From NCBI GenBank assembly GCA_025464275.1, contig JAODGR010000076.1:1-6762 (forward strand): a DNA stretch of 6,762 nucleotides. The letters are read 5' to 3'. This document shows positions 1 to 4,090 of the stretch, in pieces. The stretch is from Methanosarcinales archaeon (lineage in GTDB: Archaea > Halobacteriota > Syntropharchaeia > Alkanophagales > Methanospirareceae). How positions within the stretch are numbered: the stretch's first letter is position 1; each line of letters begins with the position of its first letter. Under the pieces are notes generated by a model, which ran no database searches, had not been told where the DNA came from, and saw only the letters and a list, made by a program, of their open reading frames with translations. The position numbers and the translations under genes were made by a program.

Positions 1-32
1 TCTGGTTCTACCAATCTTATCCTATTTGCCAT
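1..32 (-). CDS. Start of an unidentified gene, cut by the left window edge
   Basis: Only about ten codons are visible, reading MANRIRLVEP before the window ends, so no function can be given. The start is supported by a textbook archaeal ribosome binding site, GAGGTGA at 41-47, placed 8 nt before the ATG at 32-30. The gene follows the MNT/HEPN pair and a 34-codon ORF on the same strand with almost no spacing, so it is probably the next member of that operon. The binding site overlaps the stop codon of the small ORF, which suggests coupled translation. Confidence 0.5.
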   Translation of the reverse strand, partial: MANRIRLVEP

Positions 33-40
33 TTTTCCCG

Positions 41-47
41 TCACCTC
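41..47 (-). promoter_or_regulatory. Ribosome binding site GAGGTGA of the edge gene
   Basis: Minus-strand GAGGTGA is complementary to the usual archaeal 16S 3' end and lies 8 nt before the ATG at 32-30. It is the main evidence that a gene starts at the left edge. Confidence 0.55.
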
Positions 48-150
48 AATAAATTATATCTCCTTCTCTTATTAATAATTTTTTCAAGTCCGGATACATT
101 TCAACAATCTGCCTGTCAATTACATGGACTATCCATCGCCAATATGGCAT
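46..150 (-). CDS. Possible 34-residue small protein between HEPN and the edge gene
   Basis: This ORF runs from ATG at 150-148 to TGA at 48-46. It begins MPYWRWIVHVIDRQIV, continues with a lysine/leucine-rich stretch (DLKKLLIREG) and ends DIIY. It starts on the base after the HEPN stop codon and in the same frame, so the two are separated by a single TGA. AAGG lies 9 nt before its ATG, inside the last codons of the HEPN gene. Its stop overlaps the ribosome binding site of the next gene. The composition looks protein-like, with a Trp/Tyr-rich start and an amphipathic middle, but I recognise no family. It could be a genuine small operon member, a remnant of a larger gene, or a chance ORF. Confidence 0.35.
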   Translation of the reverse strand: MPYWRWIVHVIDRQIVEMYPDLKKLLIREGDIIY

Positions 151-537
151 TCATAATACCCTTCTCTCTTTTAGATACTGGATTATCCTTTCTACAAACT
201 TCTTCCCGTTTTCAAGTATTTCTTCAGCCTCTTTTTTAGATATTACAAACGTGTATTCGTAATCTCCTATCTGCCTTTTTTCAAAAGCCCTGTTGAGTTC
301 TCTTCCCATCTCCTTTGGAAGAATGCCGGTTTTTATAAAATGCTCTCCGAAAGCTGAAATTACGCCTTTATGGGATGAAAACGATAAATTCTTGGTAAGA
401 AGCACAGCCTGTGCCGAATAAAACATCGCATAATAACTTCTTGAAACAGAAGATTCATAATCACCTTCTTCAAGAAGTATTTTAGCACTTCTCAGGTATT
501 TCTCTGCTCTCTCCATTAAGGATTCGACCTCTTTCAT
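151..537 (-). CDS. HEPN domain protein, partner of the MNT nucleotidyltransferase (toxin-like)
   Basis: This is a 128-residue, all-helical protein of the HEPN family (PF05168/COG1895 type), at the usual full length for a single-domain member. Family features are the N-terminal helix with AEKYLRSAKILLEEGDYESS (11-30), the SRSYYAMFYSAQAVLL helix (32-47), SSHKGVISAF (54-63), and the R-x3-DY segment RQIGDY (88-93) before the last long helix. Many HEPN toxins are RNases using an Rx4-6H motif; here the position after Arg88 carries Asp-Tyr and no histidine follows, so RNase activity is uncertain. The start ATG at 537-535 overlaps the MNT stop (ATGA, 4 bp), with GGGAAGG 9 nt upstream, which indicates translational coupling. 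By family knowledge such pairs act as toxin-antitoxin systems in which the MNT protein modifies or restrains HEPN. Identity is secure; activity is inferred. Confidence 0.9.
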   Translation of the reverse strand: MKEVESLMERAEKYLRSAKILLEEGDYESSVSRSYYAMFYSAQAVLLTKNLSFSSHKGVISAFGEHFIKTGILPKEMGRELNRAFEKRQIGDYEYTFVISKKEAEEILENGKKFVERIIQYLKERRVL

Positions 538-848
538 GCAGGTATGCCTTCCCTTCTCACATTTATGAGAAGCGGGCTGTTAACCGTAGTGTAATCTTCC
601 TCTGAAACAGGATAAACCGATAACAATACTCCGTATTTTAGATTCACCTCTGTAATTATATTTATCATCTTATCGATTTCTTCTCCAGGGATAACATTTC
701 CTTCAAGAACGATAAGCAAGTCTATATCAGAATCTTCAGTAGCATCCCCTCTCGCATATGAGCCATAGAGAATGACCCTCTTTAATCTTTTACCATACAA
801 TTTTTCAATTTCTCTTTTAAATTCTTCAAGTGCCTTTTTTATTTCCAT
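534..848 (-). CDS. Minimal nucleotidyltransferase (MNT) of a MNT/HEPN pair
   Basis: This is a small DNA polymerase beta-like nucleotidyltransferase, 104 residues from the ATG at 848. The signature GSYARGDATEDSDIDLLIV is present at 29-47 (GSx10DxD, metal-binding Asp41 and Asp43). The third acidic residue common in active members is not evident; the later strand reads VLLSVYPVSEEDY with Ser where an Asp might be expected. The family antitoxin role is to transfer nucleotides, for example AMP, to the HEPN toxin. An upstream in-frame ATG at 854-852 would add two residues, but AAGGT at 856-860 sits 7 nt from the 848 start and only 1 nt from the 854 start, so 848 is preferred. It is the first gene of the operon and overlaps HEPN by 4 bp. 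Confidence 0.88.
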   Translation of the reverse strand: MEIKKALEEFKREIEKLYGKRLKRVILYGSYARGDATEDSDIDLLIVLEGNVIPGEEIDKMINIITEVNLKYGVLLSVYPVSEEDYTTVNSPLLINVRREGIPA

Positions 849-855
849 GCTCATT

Positions 856-860
856 ACCTT
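856..860 (-). promoter_or_regulatory. Ribosome binding site deciding the MNT start
   Basis: Minus-strand AAGGT lies 7 nt before the ATG at 848-846 but only 1 nt before the ATG at 854-852. The spacing favours the inner start. Confidence 0.45.
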
Positions 861-878
861 ATCAAATATTAATGGATC

Positions 879-887
879 ATATATCTA
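879..887 (-). promoter_or_regulatory. Candidate proximal TATA element for the MNT/HEPN operon
   Basis: Minus-strand TAGATATAT is centred about 35 nt before the preferred MNT start. At normal archaeal spacing it would give a transcript with a leader of roughly 10 nt that still carries the AAGGT site. No clear BRE precedes it, so it is weaker than the element at 980-997. Confidence 0.3.
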
Positions 888-959
888 TGTCTCGTAAAAG
901 AAATACATCGTGATGAGGTTCCCGGACATAAGATGGAGTAGGCGGATACCAGAATCCAT
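885..959 (-). CDS. Possible 24-residue leader ORF upstream of MNT
   Basis: This ORF runs from ATG at 959-957 to TAG at 887-885 and starts MDSGIRLLHLMSG. It has no ribosome binding site, but its ATG lies about 27 nt downstream of the TATA centre at 986, the geometry of a leaderless archaeal transcript. It is in the same frame as the MNT gene, separated only by the TAG and ten sense codons. It may be a leader peptide or a chance ORF; MNT proteins do not need such an extension. Low confidence. Confidence 0.2.
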   Translation of the reverse strand: MDSGIRLLHLMSGNLITMYFFYET

Positions 960-979
960 AGGAATGAAGAAGTGAAGGT

Positions 980-997
980 ATAATAAATATTTTTCGG
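980..997 (-). promoter_or_regulatory. Strong BRE/TATA-like promoter upstream of the MNT/HEPN operon
   Basis: On the minus strand, CCGAAAA (997-991) resembles a purine-rich BRE and is followed directly by ATATTTATTA (TATA-like). Transcription would begin near 960, giving either a leader of about 110 nt before MNT or a leaderless start for the small ORF at 959. Confidence 0.45.
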
Positions 998-1024
998 TTT
1001 TTTCCCCGCGAGAGACTGAACTGA

Positions 1025-1045
1025 GAGGTTAGAGGTTATCGGTTA
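1025..1045. repeat. Three 7-bp tandem units just past the stop of the 1050-1682 gene
   Basis: The plus strand reads GAGGTTA, GAGGTTA, TCGGTTA without spacers; the first two units are identical and the third differs at two positions. The array sits 5 bp beyond the stop codon (1052-1050) of the minus-strand gene. Function unknown; it may be replication slippage. Confidence 0.5.
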
Positions 1046-1049
1046 TTTC

Positions 1050-1682
1050 TTAATCACTGGTCAGATCAACCCTGCTGTGTGGCAGCCCCTCCACTGGCTT
1101 CACACCCTCACGTACGTAAAGCGTGAGCCTCTGGAAACTCGTCATCCTTTTACGTCCCACCTCAGAGAAGACTTCATCGCCGATCAGGCAAAAGCGGAGT
1201 TCGTATCTCCCGGGAGCGGGCGGTATGAAATCCAGTATTGGCATGTCAATACACCTGTGGATTGCAGTATACTTACCAAGATACCTCCTGCCGAAATACG
1301 CGGTTTTGAAGAGCGAGATGAATTCCATGAATGACCTCTCCTCACTGAATATACAATTGCCATGGCTATCGGTGATTGATAACCGGTAGGGGTTGAATTG
1401 TATCTCGAGCGACGGGCTATATCTATACCACTTTACCGTCTCACTGAACCGGCAGATAACGCCTATTCTGCACCACTCACGGCGCGTGGTGATCTCAAAG
1501 TCACCCCTCATCTCTATCCGTCCATCCTTCTTCTCCCCTTCAAGCCTCGCTATTTCCTTCCCTGTCGCTAATCTCCACCGCCACCACCATGACCTCAAGA
1601 ACATCTCCCTTTTATCTCTATCATCGCCATTGGGATTTGAAATTAAAAAGGCTAAAGGCGACAAGAATAAAAAGCGGAACAT
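1050..1682 (-). CDS. Unrecognised protein, probably beta-rich, with a hydrophobic N-terminus
   Basis: I do not recognise this protein (210 residues from the ATG at 1682). The first 16 residues (MFRFLFLSPLAFLISN) are hydrophobic and could be a weak signal or anchor. A tryptophan cluster (SWWWRW, 31-36) follows, then alternating polar/hydrophobic stretches typical of beta strands, for example DFEITTRREWCRIGVICRF (61-79) and IPPAPGRYELRF (153-164); the latter resembles the closing strands of Ig-like folds. Five cysteines are present (71, 77, 110, 144, 165). The ATG at 1682 has no ribosome binding site. Met27 (ATG at 1604-1602) is preceded immediately by AAAGGGAG and by a TATA-like TTTTTAAT near 1640-1648, so the protein may really be 184 residues without the hydrophobic start. 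It stands alone, divergent from the 1721-1957 gene. Other-frame ORFs here look less protein-like. Confidence 0.6.
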   Translation of the reverse strand: MFRFLFLSPLAFLISNPNGDDRDKREMFLRSWWWRWRLATGKEIARLEGEKKDGRIEMRGDFEITTRREWCRIGVICRFSETVKWYRYSPSLEIQFNPYRLSITDSHGNCIFSEERSFMEFISLFKTAYFGRRYLGKYTAIHRCIDMPILDFIPPAPGRYELRFCLIGDEVFSEVGRKRMTSFQRLTLYVREGVKPVEGLPHSRVDLTSD

Positions 1683-1689
1683 TTATATG
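1681..1689 (+). promoter_or_regulatory. TATA element for the 1721-1957 gene
   Basis: ATTTATATG on the plus strand is a good archaeal TATA box about 36 nt before the ATG at 1721. It would start the transcript near 1710, just before the GAGGG ribosome binding site. It overlaps the first codon of the divergent minus-strand ORF if that starts at 1682, which is another reason to suspect the shorter start for that gene. Confidence 0.45.
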
Positions 1690-1720
1690 TTATGATACAG
1701 AAGAAGAAATTGAGGGAAGA

Positions 1721-1957
1721 ATGAGGAGTAAATTCTTTATTGCATTGAAATGCTTTTTCCAGTGCCCGGTATATACAACGAGGCTAATGCTGAGTTTGAG
1801 TCCCCCTTCTGACCCCCGGGTGGTGGAATCGATAAAGCAGCGCTGCCCGGATGTAGAAGTGGAGAGTTTAGGATTCTATGCCGGGCTATTCCTCGCTATC
1901 CTGTTTCTCATATTCTGCGTGTTCGCATATATAGTATCCCTATTTTATGGGGGCTGA
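1721..1957 (+). CDS. Small membrane protein with one C-terminal transmembrane helix
   Basis: This 78-residue protein begins MRSKFFIALKCFFQCP. It has a short soluble part containing SPPSDPRVVESIKQRCPDVEVES (28-50) and ends in one hydrophobic helix from about 51 to 75 (YAGLFLAILFLIFCVFAYIV), so it looks tail-anchored. Cysteines are at 11, 15, 42 and 66. The frame is open upstream to 1589, but ATG at 1721 is chosen because GAGGG lies 4 nt before it and a TATA box at 1681-1689 sits at the right distance. It is the only plus-strand gene in the window. Its 3' end overlaps the convergent membrane-protein gene by 13 bp. No family is recognised. Confidence 0.55.
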   Translation: MRSKFFIALKCFFQCPVYTTRLMLSLSPPSDPRVVESIKQRCPDVEVESLGFYAGLFLAILFLIFCVFAYIVSLFYGG

Positions 1958-2949
1958 GCGGAGCGAGCGCCCGTAGAGGCAGGTATGACGTAATCATGAT
2001 ATGCCGTTTCTAAATGCTTTGATAGCAGCAGGAAGGTGCAATAGAAGAGAATAATCAGGACGTATAGCACATCCCGGAGGAGGATATCAGCCGGTGGCGG
2101 GACATAGGGCTTACATACCGGCTCTTCTTCCATGAATCCGCATAACAGTTCGTACCATCGCAGGGCATAGTAGGACACACTATAAATATTCACTGCACAT
2201 AGACCCATTGCCACACCCTGAATGACCCGCCTCAGCTCGTGCTTCCGTCTCGATTTTATAGCAAGTGCGCAGAGATATCCAAACAGGAACCAGCCGAGGA
2301 TGGCGAGTGAGATACCGGAATATGTGCTCTCCCAGAAGGTTACGCATCCATCAATGGTTATTGCAGCACGCCACAAGATGGCAGCTGATAATATCATCAC
2401 CAGCGTCCGTTCACGTGTGAACAGCCTGAATATCGCTTCCATCCTCCCTCTGCTTCTGCTCCTCCCCTTCATCACCTCCTTCTTCACTCCCTCTCTGATT
2501 AGCAGTCTGTAATTCCGCTGCATCTCCTTTAAATATCTGAGTATGCCCGTGGTTGCGCAATAATACATCATGAAGAGCACATAGGTCGCATCACGATAGA
2601 TGAAATCACGGCGCACTGAGACTTCCACACGCAGGCAGCCACAGCCCCTCAACCCGTAGTAAATCGCGATATAGATGTTGATTACGAGAAGAGCGATGGC
2701 AATACCGCGATAAATCCTGCCAGAGACCGGCCAATACGTCGGCTGACGGCTATTTGAGTACAAATATGCCATCAGAAGCCAGCCTACTGTGAGCAGAGAG
2801 AGACATGAGAGCAGGCACTCACCTGTGCTTATCTCCTTATCGGAGCTTACAAAAGCTCGCCATAGAACAGCAAAGCCCACTGCTGTGACTAACAGCCGCT
2901 CATCGGTGATTACCCTGAGTACAAGCTCAAACTCTCTTCTATCATCCAT
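1945..2949 (-). CDS. Eight-helix membrane protein made of two four-helix modules (paralog of the 3064-4008 gene)
   Basis: This 334-residue protein contains two copies of one module (about 10-147 and 173-320), joined by a basic linker (KGRSRSRGR, 161-169). Each copy has four hydrophobic helices; in copy 1 they are near 18-35, 47-65, 79-101 and 118-140. Shared positions are R-x2-T-x-E-R before helix 1 (12-18; 175-181), LWRA at its end (29-32; 192-195), GW near the middle of helix 2 (56-57; 219-220), an arginine/glutamine-GxA start to helix 3, NIY plus YYxLR at its end (91-101; 254-264), and RDxxY opening helix 4 (119-123; 292-296), which contains a YC. The conserved arginines and aspartate at helix ends suggest a structural or ligand-binding role. 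I do not recognise the family and assign no function. The ATG at 2949 has only a weak GAGAAAG in front. The C-terminus overlaps the convergent 1721-1957 gene. Confidence 0.8.
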   Translation of the reverse strand: MDDRREFELVLRVITDERLLVTAVGFAVLWRAFVSSDKEISTGECLLSCLSLLTVGWLLMAYLYSNSRQPTYWPVSGRIYRGIAIALLVINIYIAIYYGLRGCGCLRVEVSVRRDFIYRDATYVLFMMYYCATTGILRYLKEMQRNYRLLIREGVKKEVMKGRSRSRGRMEAIFRLFTRERTLVMILSAAILWRAAITIDGCVTFWESTYSGISLAILGWFLFGYLCALAIKSRRKHELRRVIQGVAMGLCAVNIYSVSYYALRWYELLCGFMEEEPVCKPYVPPPADILLRDVLYVLIILFYCTFLLLSKHLETAYHDYVIPASTGARSAQPP

Positions 2950-3016
2950 CTTTCTCGGAATGTGACACTAAAAAAGCGCACCAGAGGCACTGGATATGCA
3001 CAGCCACTCATTGAGC

Positions 3017-3030
3017 AAAACAGGTGTTTT
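3017..3030. other. Short perfect dyad AAAACA-GG-TGTTTT
   Basis: Six-base arms flank a 2-bp centre in the 114-bp gap between the two membrane-protein genes. A 2-nt loop is too tight for a stable terminator hairpin, so a protein-binding operator is more plausible. It lies about 70 bp upstream of the 2949 start. It may be chance in AT-rich DNA. Confidence 0.2.
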
Positions 3031-3037
3031 TAGGCTG

Positions 3038-3065
3038 GTAGTTAGTAGCTAGTAGTTAGTAGTTT
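3038..3065. repeat. Two-copy 14-bp tandem repeat at the stop of the 3064-4008 gene
   Basis: The copies at 3038-3051 and 3052-3065 share 12 of 14 bases, built on the core GTAGTTAGTAG. The second copy runs into the TAA stop codon (3066-3064) of the minus-strand gene. Function unknown. Confidence 0.5.
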
Positions 3066-4008
3066 ATTCCTTATACGTCTCTTCACCTTTCTTAATCAGG
3101 TATTCGCATTCCTCAGATGCTCGCTCTAAATACTTCGACAGCACTATTGCCGTGCAGAAGAAGATCGCCAGCATGAAATAACGCACATCGCGGAATATAA
3201 AATCCAGTGGTAGGAGCGTCTTCTCCACCTCTGGAAGGTATATCAGGGTGTACCATCGCATACCGTAATAAAAGAGGATATACATGTTCACAGCGAATAG
3301 AGCGAAAGCAATGCCCTGATATATCTTTGCAACACTTGGTCGGGTGGTTCTCACGGATAGAGAGCTTATGTAACCGAAGAGGACCCAACCCCATATGATG
3401 AGTGCCATTCCTGAGACCATACTCTCCCACAGGACTATCTGCTTGTCGAAACTGATGACCGAACGCCAGAGGAAGACCAGACCAAGCAATACTATTACCG
3501 TCCGTTCATCGGTTATTATACGGAAGATCGATTCTGAGACGCCCCCTTTACGCATCTCCGGCATCTTCTCAGTCACCAGGAGGTAATTGTCATGCATCTT
3601 TCTAAGGTATCCCGTTGCCCACAATGTGCCACAGTATGCCAGCACCAGCATGGCATACCTGAGGTCCCAGAGGAGGAACTCACGAGGTACAAAAAGCCCG
3701 GGGCCACTCACCGCTAATTGATGCCATCGCGTTCCACAGCAGATAAGGACATAGATATTCAGTGCGAAAGCACTGATTGCAAGCCCCTGAGCCATCTTGT
3801 TGGAGATTAGCCAGCTCGTCTCCTTTACGGACACGGAATAGAGGTACGTAAAGATAAACCAGCCAAGCAGGATGAGGAGCACACCTGAGCCTATACTCTC
3901 CCAGATAGTTATCGATGTGTCAATGCTTATAGCAGCTCTAATCAGAATCACAACGCTCGCTACCACTGCAATGACCCGCCAGTCCCTCATCAGTTCATCT
4001 GCGCTCAT
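3064..4008 (-). CDS. Eight-helix membrane protein made of two four-helix modules (paralog of the 1945-2949 gene)
   Basis: This 314-residue protein has the same build as its downstream neighbour: modules at about 8-142 and 161-303, each with four membrane helices. The shared motifs are clearer here: TDERT (167-171), IRAA/LWRS (23-26; 180-183), IWES/LWES followed by SG (35-41; 193-199), GW at 49-50 and 207-208, QG-x-A (74-77; 231-234), NIY/NMY then TRW/MRW (84-86, 93-95; 241-243, 250-252), and D-x2-Y/RD-x2-Y opening helix 4 (115-118; 273-277). No catalytic motif is recognised. A TTG at 4011-4009 would add one residue, but AAGGGGAG at 4013-4020 is better spaced for the ATG at 4008 (4 nt versus 1 nt). 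A TATA-like promoter lies upstream at 4064-4079, so it need not be cotranscribed with the CdhA-like gene. Confidence 0.82.
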   Translation of the reverse strand: MSADELMRDWRVIAVVASVVILIRAAISIDTSITIWESIGSGVLLILLGWFIFTYLYSVSVKETSWLISNKMAQGLAISAFALNIYVLICCGTRWHQLAVSGPGLFVPREFLLWDLRYAMLVLAYCGTLWATGYLRKMHDNYLLVTEKMPEMRKGGVSESIFRIITDERTVIVLLGLVFLWRSVISFDKQIVLWESMVSGMALIIWGWVLFGYISSLSVRTTRPSVAKIYQGIAFALFAVNMYILFYYGMRWYTLIYLPEVEKTLLPLDFIFRDVRYFMLAIFFCTAIVLSKYLERASEECEYLIKKGEETYKE

Positions 4009-4012
4009 CAAT

Positions 4013-4020
4013 CTCCCCTT
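4013..4020 (-). promoter_or_regulatory. Ribosome binding site deciding the start at 4008
   Basis: Minus-strand AAGGGGAG ends 4 nt before the ATG at 4008-4006 and 1 nt before the TTG at 4011-4009. The spacing favours ATG. Confidence 0.4.
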
Positions 4021-4063
4021 CCATCTCCATCTGTTAGTAACATCACATATTATACGGCGATGT

Positions 4064-4079
4064 CTATAAATAGTTTTCG
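4064..4079 (-). promoter_or_regulatory. BRE/TATA promoter of the 3064-4008 membrane-protein gene
   Basis: The minus strand reads CGAAAA (BRE-like, 4079-4074) followed by CTATTTATAG (4073-4064), a close match to the archaeal BRE/TATA pattern. It lies 60 nt before the start codon, giving a predicted leader of about 30 nt, and begins only 11 bp past the stop of the CdhA-like gene. Confidence 0.55.
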
Positions 4080-4090
4080 ATTTTCTCTTC

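Noticed and set aside
908..1024. Possible C/D box guide RNA on the plus strand (GTGATGA at about 909-916, CTGA near 1017-1023)
   Set aside because: The boxes are over 100 nt apart with no internal D'/C' pair, much longer than archaeal C/D guide RNAs.
1077..1695. Plus-strand ORFs of 85, 88 and 100 codons opposite the 1050-1682 gene
   Set aside because: They overlap each other and the minus-strand ORF; their composition looks random compared with the strand-rich pattern of the minus-strand protein.
1949..1972. GC-rich stretch with GGGC/GCCC ends as a terminator
   Set aside because: The arms pair over only about four bases, no T-tract follows on either strand, and it lies inside coding sequence.
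3113..3430. 105-codon minus-strand ORF in another frame of the 3064-4008 gene
   Set aside because: It lies inside a gene with convincing repeated membrane modules; its own translation is His/Arg-rich and unlike any domain.
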